Part shown: piece after piece, positions 1-13,340 of the stretch
How the letters are laid out: each line of letters begins with the position of its first letter
How positions within the stretch are numbered: position 1 is the first letter of the stretch
Assembly: GCA_026874595.1 (NCBI GenBank)
Contig: CM049306.1
Coordinates: forward strand, 40,674,019 to 40,738,018
Length of the DNA stretch: 64,000 nucleotides
DNA from: Sipunculus nudus
Taxonomy: Eukaryota; Annelida; Sipuncula; Golfingiida; Sipunculidae
Reading direction: 5' to 3'
Translations under genes and position numbers: made by a program
The notes under the pieces: generated by a model
The model's database searches: none
What the model was told of the DNA's origin: nothing
The model's input: the letters and a program-made list of their open reading frames with translations, nothing else

Positions 1-1275
1 GAATATATTTCGAAAAATGGTCAGTTTCACATGAACACGTGTTGTCATGTTATTTCAATCGTCAGATATGAAATATTAGTTTTCGATAAAAGGGGTATTA
101 AGATTAATACGTTCTTATAAATTGTGCATGCATATATATATATATATTATATATATGTGTGTGTGTATGTAACAGTCAGTCTGTAAAATCAGTCCGTCAA
201 TTTTCAGTGAATCAGGTAATTTGTAAAAGGGTTCTGGATAGAACCATGGTTCTTTCTGGAACTCTTAATTTTCTTCGTGAAGTGTTTTCATCAGTCACTT
301 GGAGGTTCTTGCCATGAACATAACTCATAATGGGGTTCCAGATGGAACCTGTTTTTGACCGGATGTCCTGATGATTAGGACGCGCATGCGCAATTATTTG
401 AACTAATGATGTCAACTTTTCAATGATCGGATATTTTAGTCTCTTCTATCAGAATAGGAAATAGTATTAGGTAAGACCTATGTTTACATTTATAATCATG
501 TGAAGAATATCGAAACTATCTGCCTAGAAATTAACTATTAAGCAACTTAATGTACCAAATTAGTCTCTGCCTACGTACGAATTTACGTTCACTTAATCTA
601 AACGTGGGTAAAGGTCGATGATAAACATGTTAAGGATGCTAACATGCATGCATGAATTGTTGTAGCCATACGTTATACCAGTTCGTAGTTATACAAATCA
701 TGTTCCAGCTTTGTATAGGAAAATTACTGCTTTTAAACAAATACCAGTCGATTCGTCACCACGGTTGTTTCGATCGTCACCAATTACAAGCAGTAGGGGC
801 CTACCACTCCGGTCAATTCGTCGCCAAGGTTTTGTATGATAAAATGTCAATCTATTACGTTTAATATTAAAATAACGACGATACCAGTACTGAAAAGCTT
901 GTTTAATTGGCCCAGGATACACCATGCAAGGAGTGAATTTCATGTATGTAAAATATGTACATACATTGCGTATTGTATGGGCACTGGCCACCATTATTCA
1001 ATCTGGTATTCAGGGCCATTAACGTCACCGCTCACCGTTAACGATTCCCTCACGGCATCCCGTAAGAAATATGTCCTTTTATTTCACACACGAGGGGTGT
1101 TATTCAAGTATTAGTTAATTAAAATCTACGTCTACGATTGCCATTCAGAGAAACAAGTCGCTAAAAGAACTTCTTAAAATCTGTTTGAGATTTTTTTAAA
1201 TCCTTTGTTGAGTGAAAACACTTTTTTCGCATGCAGTAACTACCTTCCTGACCATCTTTTTTTTCTCTTCTGTCA
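1..1275. other. No gene seen; AT-rich with TA/TG microsatellite
   Basis: Nothing coding is supported. A short (TA)n/(TG)n tract lies at about 131-170. ORFs here are short and overlap on both strands, as expected by chance. Confidence 0.6.
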
Positions 1276-2308
1276 TTGTATCCGCAAAAACAGAGTTTTA
1301 CGGATACTATGTTTTCAGTCCACCGCCGCCGCCGCCGCGTAGGTGTCCGGAGAACTCCTCTGTAACCACTGGGCGGAATTTTACGAAACCCGGGATTATG
1401 TTCGGGTCATATGTGAACTGCTGCGCCCCGATTTTTGTTTTGACCTCTGACCTTTCCTCTGCGCTCTGCGTCCGTTTGTGCGTCTGTTTCCACACATAAA
1501 CCCACATATCTCGGGAACCGTTTGACCGATCAGGAAAAAAATTTTGCACAAATGTAGCCCTTGGAGAGCTTTATAACATACACAAAAATGGTGGCGCCAC
1601 CTGCAACCATGTTTGCAAAGTGTCCATCTGTTCGTCTGCCTTGGGTTAAAATCACTCATATCTCAAATCGCAGTGGTTTGACTAATTTACCTGAAATTCG
1701 GCATGCGTATACATCCTGGATAGCTTTTCTGATTTTATGACAGGTGGCGCCACCTACATTCACGTTTACGCTGCAGACATCTAAGCTCATATCTCGGCAG
1801 TGGTTTGACATATCTGCCTAAAATTTTGCAGGTTTATACATCCTGGACAGCTCTCTTGATTTTATTTACAGGTGGCGCCACCTACATTCTAGTTTATGCT
1901 GCAGACATCCAAGCTCATATCTCAGGAACCGTTTGACCGATTGAGCCAAAGTTTTGCATGTGTATAGTTCTCACATAGCTTTTTACCTTACGCAAAACTG
2001 GTGGCGCCACCTGCAACCATTTTTGCACAGCATCCGTCTGTTTGTCTGCCACGGGCTAAAATCACTCATATACATGTAGTGGTTTGACTTATTTGCCTTA
2101 AATTTTGCATATATATACAACTTGGACAGCTTTCTGGATTTTGTAGTAGGTGGCGTAACCTACATACACATTTCGGCTGCAGACATCCATGCTAATATGC
2201 AACCTTTCACCATATTTCCCCTTGCCACTCGATCCATCCCTCACTTCACCCGTTCCACTCTGATTTAGGCGGATACACGTAGTCGCTTATCGACTACCCG
2301 TATTCTAG
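1276..2308 (+). mobile_element. Helitron-like non-autonomous element, copy A1
   Basis: The left end is TTGTATCCGCAAAAACAG, preceded by A. The right end has a 7-bp stem hairpin (GTAGTCG-cttat-CGACTAC) followed 11 bases later by TTCTAG and then host T. Insertion between A and T without duplication, plus a 3' hairpin and CTAG, matches Helitron rules; the TT rather than TC start does not. The interior holds diverged ~280-bp units with GGTGGCGCCACC palindromes. There is no coding capacity. Confidence 0.7.
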
Positions 2309-3096
2309 TTCAATATTGTGTTCTTCTGTCATTCCCCATACATTTGAATAGCTGATTTTAAGCGTGCCAGGCCAAGTCCCGCCTGACGTTTCCTGAAAGT
2401 CACTTCGTCACCGTTTCCTTTGGTGACGTCTCAGCTGTGTTCACGCAACGACCGGTGCCCTTTTAAACAACCGATTTAAACAGTCACCAAACAAAATTTT
2501 AAATCGGCCTCAGTGATTGAAACTAAACAAGCAAGACGGATTATACATGGGATACATTCAAATCCTGTAGAGTGTTTAAAGTACTTAATCCTTAATCATT
2601 TAGAACTTTTCCTGAGGCTCTGCTCAATTTGAATCTATTTTGGGGAAAAAAACAGCCATTCACACCTTCTCAAACAGGACAATAATTGTATGGTATGTAC
2701 GCTGTTGCAGATCGTAGCAGTAAATTATGAGCATATTGTATAAAATTTGTACAATTTTAAAGATTTCTTGTACATGTGAAATTAAGACAATATAATGCAC
2801 TCGGTCAAGTTGGGAACACTCTTGAATGTTTGGAATATTGAACATTTGTCCACGAGGTGCCACAAAACATCTTTGTTGTTCAGCTGGGAGAACCGTTTGA
2901 ACATTTTCAGTTATTTTAGCTTTGTGGTTTTGGCTGGCGTTGATCCTGACTTACAAGTTTGTGTGGGCAATCGACTGAATGGCGGACTCCAATATTTTTC
3001 AGCTTATTTCAGTCTAATAGACTATTTCTTGAAGACTTTCCTCCTTCATGCCCCTCACTTAACCCCTATGTTAGAAATCCAGTTAGAAAATGAAGA
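2309..3096. other. No gene established
   Basis: Mixed sequence. An open stretch at 2795-3127 ends in the poly-C tract and is not recognised. Confidence 0.5.
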
Positions 3097-3118
3097 ACCC
3101 CCCCCCCCCCCCCCCCCA
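3097..3118. repeat. Poly-C tract
   Basis: A run of about 20 cytosines precedes agcgc. It separates two open segments and is a likely place for length error in assembly or slippage. Confidence 0.9.
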
Positions 3119-3139
3119 GCGCTTTAAAACAAATTGTGA

Positions 3140-3931
3140 ATAATTAATTGATTGATGTGAATATAAATCAAATAGAGGATTTGGTTCATATTTTATTGAA
3201 CATAGTCCACAATGAAGAAGAAAAATTACAGGAAGTGAGGAATGAACTATTTGAAATGGACAAAGATATACCAAATTTTCCAGGTGGATCTCTAATAAAA
3301 TGTCAGAAGTCTCCGTTTAGCGATAGTTTGTGTGATATGCTTGCCAAAGACTGACACTTTGTGTTTGTTCCTGTCAGATGCGCCTGCAGATGATCTTTCC
3401 CCTGTATTTAGTTCGTAAAAAATGCCCGAAAATCATCAGCCTGAGCGATCGCAGATACTCTAGCCCGTCTCGCTGTAATTTTTGATGAAATGCGCTGAGA
3501 GAATGAAAAACTTAAAGAACTTTTGAATGAAACTTGTTACTGGACTGAGACAAGAAATTAACAATAAAGACCAGCAAATTGCAAAATTGTATGAAACAGT
3601 TGAGAATATGAACCATACTTTGAATACTATGAAAAGTGCTATTATCAGTTTGAAGGCCGAAGCAGCAAAACAGAGTCGGGTGTTAAATGAGTCTGTGCGA
3701 AAGTCTGAAGAACTGCATGAAAAAGAGAATATAGAGGATGGTCTGCGTATCACAAATGATGCAAAACAAATTCGTTTGAGGTTAAGATCAATGGAAACAA
3801 ATATACAAGAATGTGTTAACAAAACAGAGTCCACGATTTCTTCTATACAATTTCTCAGGGGTGAAATGAGTATAGTCCGGTCGCCACTGGAGTCAACCTT
3901 GTTTTATGGTCTTAAGTTTTTTCTTTGTTGA
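3140..3931 (+). pseudogene. Possible coiled-coil gene fragment, frames interrupted
   Basis: Two open segments in different frames look protein-like. The first, 3139-3354, contains IEDLVHILLNIVHNEEEKL and ends in a stop. The second, 3527-3931, is 134 codons with heptad-rich sequence (INNKDQQIAKLYETVENM, KQIRLRLRSMETNIQECV). Stops lie between them. It may be a frameshifted retrocopy or two exons of an unknown gene. No family is recognised. The minus-strand ORF over the same bases (3460-3834) is a shadow. Confidence 0.35.
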
Positions 3932-4369
3932 TTTTGTTTGCCCACATATCAGGTGTGAAAAATATGTTGGTTGGCCCTCTGTCAGCCTTGGGCAATTTTT
4001 GCTAATTAGCATAAAGCAAAATGGCCGCCAAAATAATGAGAAAATAGCAAAAATACCATATAAATACCTTTACATTTGACATAGAGGGTCATCCAATACA
4101 TGAATTCTGGGGAATTATGACCCAGAGAATTCATTTTTGGTATTGTTTTAGTCATAATGAACACCATTTTCAATGAAGCTGTTCTCCCATTTGAATAAAA
4201 AAATCCTGTAAATATATATGATTTGGTTAGTACGTATGTTCCAAAGCATTCTGCAGAGATAGGGGGTAATAAATTAAACTAATTAAACACTCAAGTATAG
4301 ATGAAGATAAGATGATCAAACGATCTGGAAAACAGCTGTTATACATTAAAAAATAATATTCTTTTTAGT

Positions 4370-4948
4370 TACCTATGTATGACCTTCATAATGAAAGAAT
4401 AAGAGCGAAACTATCTTAATCCACACCGGTTTTATTTATCCCCCTTGTGTCACGACGAGGCCCGATATTTACAACTTATACGAGATTTACTTAGTTGTAG
4501 GGGGATTATGTGAGCGTAATTTGGGTTCATTTAAATAAAAGTGGCACCTTTACGGAAATTCATCTTTATTCGTGGAAAATGTAACAGTTGTAATATTATA
4601 TTAATGGAACATGTATGATAAAAAATTATGTAAGTTTTTGTAGAGTGTATTATGAAGGGTGTTCTTACGAACGGACAAAGCTGTCACATGCATGGAAAAC
4701 TAACTGGTCTCTCAAAAATATTTATATATGATTATAGGTCGAAAGGCATTACAGACAGCTGAGCCATACTTGAAGCTCCTCTCCCTTCTCCATGACGTTT
4801 ATGCAGCCTTTACATATTTTGTCAAAGGTTATCCAACTGTGGACTTCCATATGTTGCCGATAATTTTTACAGACTTAGGATGTATCATTTTTATGTTTTA
4901 CTTCCCTGATTTGTTATTTGTTTGATCTGTCTATATCAGCATCTTCAT
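4370..4948 (+). repeat. Inverted-repeat arm, left (repeat H)
   Basis: From about 4484 to 4946 it is an inverted copy of 6920-7396. Shared blocks include cacctttacggaaattcatc, ggtcgaaaggcattacagac and tatttgtcaaaggttatc-like text. The preceding 4370-4480 (cacgacgaggcccgatattt) is repeated directly at 4960-5070. One frame is open in both arms, but the two peptides diverge freely. Confidence 0.8.
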
Positions 4949-4959
4949 CCTTTTTCGTT

Positions 4960-5190
4960 ACTGATGTATGTCCTTCATAATGAAACAATAAAAGCGAAAC
5001 TGCCGTTATCCACGCATTTTTTTAAATTCCCCCACCCCCTCGTGTCACGACGAGGCCCGATATTTACAACTAAGAGGAGAATTTATTTTGTTTGAAGGAT
5101 TTAAATGAACATAATTTGAGTCCAATTAAATCAAAATGGCTCTTTTACGGAAATTCATCTTTGTTTGATGGCAAATGTAACAATCGTATG
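4960..5190 (+). repeat. Direct partial copy of repeat H
   Basis: It repeats ccttcataatgaaa, gtgtcacgacgaggcccgat and ttttacggaaattcatcttt from the left arm, more diverged. Confidence 0.75.
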
Positions 5191-5399
5191 TGTTTGCATA
5201 TACTTTGTTAAGTCATATCACATACATTGCAACATTCTCAGATATACTGCTGCAAGCTTCCATCAGCATCATGGAGCTATCAGCATCATATTTAAATGGA
5301 TTATTCGTCTGCTATGTGATCGCCAACTATGTCGACTTGCCTGTGCAAGCTGAACTCATTTCTCCACTTTATGAAGCTAAACCAGAAAAGACTATTACT

Positions 5400-6915
5400 T
5401 AAATTTTATATTAAAATTAACATCTTTTCAGAGGAAGATGACCCAAATGAGCATTAATTTAATTGGAATTTTCAAATGGTATTATGGAAACATACAAATT
5501 TAATCAATAGCAACGAATTACAACTGATGTGAACGAACACATGCTTCTGACGTCCTTTCTTTCAAATCTCAGTATTACCTGTAACCTTCAGCGCCAAGAT
5601 TCATGTTACATAAACGATGATGACAATGCGTTAGAGTTTTATAAAATGCCCCGCCCCCGAATATTGTGCCGTCGGTAATATGCATCATATTGAGGTAAAA
5701 AAGTCTCTCTGAAACTTTGAACTGGAAATGCATGAGCGCAAATCGGCAACATATAGATGTATTTCTATTTATGGACACAGAAAACAAGAAGGTTAAATGC
5801 AATTAATTGTATAATATTAAGCTGGCACATATTATAGAAACATGTAACACAATTATTAATGTCAAATTTTGTTCTGTGAGATGATATCGCAAATTCAGGG
5901 ATTTACTTGTATCTAAAAGACTCACAAATGCAGACAACAAAATGATTTGCCCTGAACAGCCTATGGCTGAAAATCACTAATTTATTACACATATGCATTT
6001 AATAATCCATCAATTAATGCACGAGGATGACTAAGCTACATTTCCCAAGAAAATAAAAAAGGATGATGACCTTGGACTGTAGTAGGTACCTATTTATATA
6101 AATGGTCATATGGGGGAGGGGGCTCTATTCACAAGGAATAGTTGGCTATCGGTTGGGACACGGTTATCTAGAATATCTCAGTTAAGCTCATGTTTCGTTA
6201 AAGTCAACTAAGTCTACAGCCAAGGATGTGGGTGGCATGCATAAGGAAAGAAAAATCATTATGGAATTTCACCATACACATTCTTTTCCTTATTGCTATA
6301 TGAAAATTTATGAGAATTAAGATGTTTTGTCTACCTTATTGAATAATGTTGCCAAACTCACAAGTCAGCTGTACAATCTTATTTCAATATACAAGGTCTG
6401 GTTTGTAATAATATGTTTATCCTCTTTGTTTGCACTTCAAGTTCTGAATTTGAATAGGGAGTCTGCATATTAGAGTGCAAGTTAAAGCTTTCCTTAATTT
6501 AAAGAACTAGTATGTTCCTATCTTACCGAAAGGCATTTTTTTCCCCATTTACTGAGTTTCTGTGTCTCAAAAGATATTTATCTATGTACTGGTGGCACAG
6601 TGTCACTATACTTTTACAAAAGCTTTTAAAGAGGTTGGAGCATATTTGTGATCTGAGCCGGATAGATACATTACCCTGATATCATCAAAAAATAGAAAGT
6701 AATCAAATATCATTGATTCCGCCAATATTTTCATTAAACTGTTCTGTGTTTTTCATAGAAAATGTGTTTCACGGTAAACAAACTCCATGGTTGGCGCCGA
6801 AAAAATTACCATGGGCTTCGTGTAGGACATCTCATGGTGGTGATCAGGATCGTCTTCAAAATTTAAAGGATTGTTTCTTGTGTATCACCCTATTCCTCTA
6901 CAAAATTCAAGTTGT
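5400..6915. other. No gene seen
   Basis: AT-rich spacer between the arms of repeat H. No splice-bounded open frame stood out. Confidence 0.55.
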
Positions 6916-6919
6916 ACTG

Positions 6920-7396
6920 AAGATGCTGATATAGAAAGAGCAAACAAATAACAAACCAGAGAAGCAAGGAATGTAAAACAAAAAAATATACATCCCAAGT
7001 CTGTGAATGTTAGCGGCCACATATGGAAGTCCACAGTTAGATAACCTTTGACAAAATATGTAAAGACTGCATGAAAGTCATGGAGAAGGGGGGTTGGGGG
7101 CTTCAAGTATGACTCAGCTGTCTGTAATGCCTTTCGACCTATAATCTTATATAAATATTTTTTGAGAGACCAGTTAGCTTTCCATGCATATGACAGCTTT
7201 GTCCGTTTGTATGTACAATCTTCACAATACACTATACAAAAACTCTGTTGTTATGCATGTTCCTTTAATATTATATACAAACACATACAACTGTAACTTT
7301 CGCCACGAATAAAGATGAATTTCCGTAAAGGTGCCATTTTTATTTAAATGAACCCAAATTACGCTCACATAATCCCCCTACAACTAAGTAAAATCT
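6920..7396 (-). repeat. Inverted-repeat arm, right (repeat H)
   Basis: Reverse complement of 4484-4946 over about 470 bp with moderate divergence. The 115-codon minus-strand ORF here comes from the repeat. Confidence 0.8.
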
Positions 7397-7879
7397 CCTA
7401 CTATTGTTTTAAGATATGTGCAGATGTACCACCCGTATGTGGATCCCCCTGAAGAGTAAACCCCCCTACAAGACTGAGTCTCCCTTTATTGCCCTGGGTG
7501 AGAGTCTTTCGCGTCCTGGTCAAAACAGCCTATTATGAGACCCCCCTACTTACCTGAAAGCTGACCACCGAACCGTGGGATATTGTCCACATGTTTGTTG
7601 AAACTAAAGTTGATTGTAAGGGCCACAACAGGTAACTGTAAACTGGTTCTGGTTTATTTTTCTGCTGAATATTTTGCTGGGGCAGAAGAGACAAACTAGA
7701 AAAGAGTTGGCCAGAGACACAGCTAGTGTCCAGATGGGTGCTTTGAGCTGTTAGTTAAGCACCATGTTTACCATGACGGTCCCTGATCACAGAGAGAGGA
7801 CTTTTTGACTGTTTCTAAATGAATGAATTATTTTTAGTCAACTGTTATGAACATTCTAAACATTTATAAGTTCTCTTCA

Positions 7880-8430
7880 AGCTGAAAAAAGCTGTGTACT
7901 ACAGAGACTGCTACCAAAACCTGTCGACTTGGTCTGCTCATCTACCGATGGCTCAGCTACCAGTGCTATACCAGTGAGGACCAGGGACACTTGAGTCAGT
8001 ATCTGGATTTGTTTGACCCTACCATATCATGGTGAGCCCACTTTTATAAGCAATATTATTCATTAGAAAATTCTCCAGAACCATTTATTATTGTCGCCCT
8101 ATTAATATTAGACGTTAATTGTCTTCTCATATTAAATAAAGTAAATGTCCATAGATAGGACGCAGTTGTAATTTGCGTCTCATATATAATGAACGGAGGA
8201 AAAGTTAAGATAATAGTCAGTTTTGTCAGAGTTAAGACTAGTCACTTTAATTTAAAATAATTAAATGGGTTTTCTTCCATTCTTTCCAGTGTGGTATTCC
8301 TGAAATATTCCACCCACCCAAGTATACTGTGGTCTTTCGTCGGTTGAGGTCACATTTTGAGAGAGGAGGACCCAAAGCCAAGCACACATCTATTTTTTTT
8401 TATTAAGCTGTATATACAGTTAATAAAGTT
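7880..8430 (+). CDS. Possible last two exons of an unidentified plus-strand gene
   Basis: A stretch near 7892-8031 is open in one frame (including RWLSYQCYTSEDQGHLSQYL) and ends at ATATCATG|GTGAGC. A good acceptor (ttccattctttccag) follows at 8275-8289. The next segment stays open for about 19 codons to a TGA in the joined frame, or 38 codons in frame 1, and an AATAAA lies near 8420. The first exon's acceptor is unclear. The protein is not recognised. Confidence 0.25.
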
Positions 8431-8439
8431 CTTTTTTTT

Positions 8440-9690
8440 TGTTATTCCGTCTTCATAGTTTGTATGAAACTGCTGTGATACTGTGCTGTAAAACATCATT
8501 AAGACATGAAAAAACCTGGGGCAAGGAACTTTAGGTTGTGTGAACGACCTGGGGTTGATTCCTTGACACCACTGTTCACATAACTTCGTATGTAAAGAGG
8601 CCTGTAATCAAATATTACCCTTCTGGAAAGCATGGAGTAACATCAATAACTGATTCATTTGTCCAAAGAAAATTGAAGCATAAATAGCAGGGTAGACCTC
8701 TTGCATTTGGCGGCAGACCTGCATCGGTTCTGTCTACTATTATGTACGTATTTTCTCCTACTGGTGCAATATAGTGTCGTGAAAAGGACAGTAATGTTTT
8801 TCACTGGACAAATATTTGATACACATAGATGTACTGAACATTAATCAATGGAAACATGTTAAATCGCACAGTTATGTATAAAGTGTTATAATCATAGGTA
8901 ACTGCAGTGGCAATCTATGGACTCCACATTGCGCCAGTCACAATAAAAAAGCAGTTGAGGAGTCCATTCCTATAGGCAAATAATTGACTAGAATTATAAT
9001 GCACTGAAAAAAAAATCTTTTAGTTCATTTGGCGGTTTGCTGCTCGAAAATGACCGTCATGGATGCATAGTAAACCTGAAGTGCTAACTAGTCGGAGGGC
9101 CCGTCGAGGTAATACGGTTTAGGTGAAACTAAATCTTACGAACATTAATGAAGTGGCTCAAGTATTCGGATCGACACATCATGTGACGTGGTTGGGTTTC
9201 GTTCATCCAATAAGGAAGGCACTGAATTTGCTATTCTGGGGTATTTTATGCGTGGATAGTTCGTGACCCAATTAAGATTTTGCAAGAGTTATGGTAGCAT
9301 ACGTTCATTAAATTCATCCCAACCTGGGGTTTGTTTTGGTTTTACCGTTATGGGGCAAGGGCCAGTGTGTTAGGAGAAACGAGGGACCTTTTGTCCCTGT
9401 CGATCTCAATGCAGAGCAGTACCACAAGTGTTCCATTGTTTGGTCGGGGACGCAGAAGGTGTAAATCACAAAACAACTGTAGAAGGTAAACGGTGTATCT
9501 AGTGACGGGGAGTGGGGCACTGACACTGGCGTTCTTGCAGCTGTAGAGTAAAATAAGGGCCGACTAGATGCTTAGTAGCATCGATGAAGCTAATTCGCGT
9601 GCGGGACTGGCTCAGACAAGAGATCTGATTCATAGTGAGAGGGTTGGTTGGCCTGACTCGGTCTCTAAATTATCTAACCATATTTGACTA
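8440..9690. other. No gene seen
   Basis: No recognised domain on either strand. The part near 9400-9680 may belong to the decayed LINE immediately downstream, but the reading frame is lost. Confidence 0.5.
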
Positions 9691-11430
9691 TTTGTTATGT
9701 TTAACAGATGTTATTGTGACTTTATCATCCAGCAAAGAGACAGTCTGAAAACAACCTAGATTGTATCCTCGGTGCAGACACTGGCATCTCCTTGACTATG
9801 TTCTGGTGCGTCAGCGAGCCCTAAATTACACACCAGAGTAATTCCCAGTGCAGAATGTGTAACAAACCACCGCCTTGTTTGCTGTTAACTCAGAAACCAC
9901 TTCAAACCTAATCAAAAGAAGAGAGAGCCCAAAAGAAAGAAGTTTGAGTTCTATAGTTTCCAGTCAGCTGAAGTAAAAGCTGACTTTCAGGTAGGTCTAC
10001 AGTCAAAGCTTGAGAAACCAGCTGCCTCACAGATCTCTTTCAAGAAACACGTTTGGGGAAACTGAAAACTGCCATTCTGAAGGCATCTGTGGAAGTCCTT
10101 GGGTTCACTAAAATGAAGAACAAAGACTGGTTTGACGGGAACAATGAGGTGATCAGGAAATGCTGGCGATGAAGAGGTTTGCTCATCAGGCCTACTTGGC
10201 GCAGCCGTCTTGTATTGAAAAGAAAGCTGCCTTCCGTCACGCATCCAGCAACCTCTAGCGCAAACACCGGAAGAACCAAAACGAGTGGGGAATCAACCTC
10301 GCAGAGAGAACTCAGCTGTGTGCTGACACTGGCGATTACAGCTCTGAAGGCAGTATATGGCCAAACATACCAGGTTCTGAGTCCTTTGCGCAGCTCAGAT
10401 GGCATGTTGCTCCTCACAGAGAGAGCATCCATCCAAAGCTGCTGTTGTGAGCACTTCCGGACCCTCGTCAGCGCTAATTGCATTGTCAGTGACTCAGCAT
10501 TCCTCTGCATTCAACAACATCCAGTAAAAGCGGAACTAGATGATCCATCCACCCTTGAAGAGACCAACAAATCCATACAGCAGCTAAAGAGTGGCAAGGC
10601 AGCAGGAGTTGACGGCATCTCACCAGAGATTTGGAAGCTTGGGGGTCCTGCGTTACACATCAAACTCCACAAGCTCTTCGTCTGTTGCTTGGAAGCGGGG
10701 CAAACTACCAGAAGAATTCCGCGATGTGGTCATCATCACCCTGTACAAAAACAAGGGGGAAAGTCAGATTGTTTCAACTATCGGGGAACTCTGATCTCCA
10801 TTGCAGGAAAAATCCTTGCAAATACATTACTCGGCAGACAAGTACCAACTGTCGCCGAAGGACATCCCCTATAAAGCCAGTGTGGATTCAGAGCCAACAG
10901 GAGCACTGTAGACATGGTGTTTGTCCTCAGACAAATCCAGAATGCCGGGAGAAGAACAGGGGGCTCTATGTAGCGTTTGTTTGACACTGTGAGCGGGAAA
11001 GGTTCGTGACAGATCGTGGGGCGAATCGGCTGTCCCAAAAGGTTCCTGAACATGGTCAACCAGCTGCATGAAGATTAGCGTGGTCAAGGCCGACTGAACA
11101 GCGGCCTGTCAGAGCCATTCCCCATCACCAATTGGGTGAAGCGGGGTTGCGTCCCGGCACCAGCTCTCTTCAACATCTTCTTTAATATGATGCTGAAGCA
11201 TGCCACAGAAGACCTTGGTGATGAAGACGGTTTTTACATCAGGTACCGCCTTGACAACAATCTGTTCAACCGCAGACGCCTACGGGCCAAACGTAGACCT
11301 CTGAGCAACTGATTCGCTACCACCTCTTTGCTAATGATGCTGCCGTTGTTGCCCACAGAGAGAGAGCCTTTCAGCGCATCACATCATGTCTGCAGTCGCG
11401 TGGACGACCACCTTCTTGATCTTCGTTCGA
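9690..11430 (+). mobile_element. Decayed non-LTR retrotransposon (endonuclease end plus reverse transcriptase)
   Basis: Pieces of one LINE polyprotein occur in order across several frames. Near 9730-9850: the endonuclease end (RDSLKTT; HWHLLDYVLVRQR-like). Near 10090-10500: a linker (ALKAVYGQTYQVLSPLRS). At 10560-10680: KSGKAAGVDGISPEIWK. At 10690-10830: GKLPEEFRDVVI and FNYRG. Near 10910: MVFVLRQIQ. Near 11130: TNWVKRGCV-like. Near 11326: the catalytic box as FANDAAVVAH, where the usual second Asp context is FADDAA, so one catalytic-box residue is changed. Many frameshifts and stops mean it is dead. It resembles the RTE-like elements common in animals; the clade is not certain. Confidence 0.88.
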
Positions 11431-13300
11431 GAAACCAAGCCTAATTCTGACTCGACTTCGAGTATATGTTTTAGCAGGAGAGAAGTAACAGGAATTGAGA
11501 GGTCCGATTGAGAGGTGCAATCTAGAAATTCGAGCACTCATCGTCAAGAACTGTACTATTTAGCCAAATCATCAACAGCATAGATGATTTACAGCCATAA
11601 AAGAGTTAGAAAAAACACATTTTTTGCATATAAGCTTATTTAGCCTGTAAATGGATGGCTGGATAATGATCCCGACTTCTCGGTGATAGTTTTGGTTGGT
11701 TAGACAGCAAGGAGTTTTGGGAAAACTTCTCATCACTTAAAAAATGAATTTGATATTCGGGGATACGATAAGGTGTAACAACTGTCCTCTGGATAGAGCA
11801 TTATAATTCAGAATTGCGCTAGTAAGGGGTGGTTGTGTATTTTTTACAACAACGTTTTATTTTGACAGAGCTGCGGGCTCATGGGAAAACGCCAGCATGT
11901 CTTGTGCTCAACAGAGTACATCTTCCTCCATTCTTACTGGTGTATTACATTATTTTGCAAGAACATTTTGAGGGCTTCATGTGAAACATCTGCATCTCAC
12001 TGCTGGTTAGGTTTGTGGGCTTTGAAATCTACGGCTTACGAAGCACCAGGGCTTCTACATACACATATGGGGTAATACAAATGTAATGAAAAGGGTAATG
12101 TAGCCGTTCATATACGTTGGATAAGAATTGTTTCAAGGAAAATTTCATAATCATGGGTGTTTTTGTGGTAAGGTCTTTTGTAAGCATGTGAACGTGCTAT
12201 GTAAACAGCTGTTTCCTTGAAACGTTTGACAGTTGAGACAAACAGTTGAGACAGTCCCGGTTGTCCCATGTTTTGAGTAAAAACTACCTCTGAAGAAAGG
12301 GTGCACCTGCGTGTCATGTTTTAACGAGAGTTCGTCTTCCTCCATTATTACCGTGTAACCCAAGATATGGTTGTCTGATGAAATAGGGGATATTCATTAA
12401 TAGTTAATATAGCATTAAGTTGAGACAAGGATATCCATGCATGCTATGCATGTCCAAAAATACCAGAGTCAAGAAAATGCTTCAGCCTAAAAGGACACGG
12501 TCAGCCTTTGAACCATTGTTGACTACTTGATTCTATGATTTGCTGTCTACCAATTCTAGTGCAGTCATGTGTTTTTGTGATTGTCCCATGAAGACACTTA
12601 CAGCGGAGTCTATGGGCGTTTTAAACCAATTTTCTGGCATGGACCCTTCCCTTTCTTGATCAGAGGACCTTTTTTAAGGTGTTCTTATTAGTTTTCCTGG
12701 GCTGGACCCTCCCGTCCCAAGCCTGCCAAAGGTAAATGACCAAACAAAAAAGTGCTCCGGAAAAAAAAGAGTAAACTTCTTTGAAATAAAATGAAAAAAA
12801 GAGGAAAATTACCGGCAATTCCCAAATTTTTATCACTGACTGAATAAGGATGTGCTTCACATACCACGGTTGTGTAAATATATCGACGCATATCTTTCCC
12901 GAATCCAGAAACATACAGACAAATTATGAATTTTCTCATTCTTGTTCTAACTCCACTGTTAGAGCAGGAGAAATAGTATCGGAATTCTTTCACCGAAAAA
13001 AAGAGTGAAAAAAAGTCTGTGTCATTTTGAAGAAATCCTAATAAAGAAGTCTCTTTTATAAAGTGATTTGGCAGGCCTGCCTTCCCAAAATCCTTGATCC
13101 GTCCCTGATCTTGTGCATTTATCTGTTATGTTGAATATATCTTTGGATGTACTGTGTACGACAGTAGGAGGCAGAGTGAAATCCAAAGATTTTTGTGTCA
13201 ATGTGACCTGTCGCGAAGACTGGTTTTACTGTGCGGTAAAAACCATACATACGCCTGGTTGTTAATGTAAACGTCTGTGAGACGTTGATTCTCCTACAAA
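11431..13300. other. No gene seen
   Basis: Unique-looking sequence with a weak duplicated block (ttcctccattnttac) at 11930 and 12337. ORFs are short. Confidence 0.5.
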
Positions 13301-13340
13301 CCCAACCCCCCTGTGAATGGTGGTTTTGTTAGTAAACTGT

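Noticed and set aside
3460-3834. 124-codon minus-strand ORF
   Set aside because: It is Phe/Ser-rich and the complement of a Lys/Glu-rich coiled-coil frame; a typical shadow.
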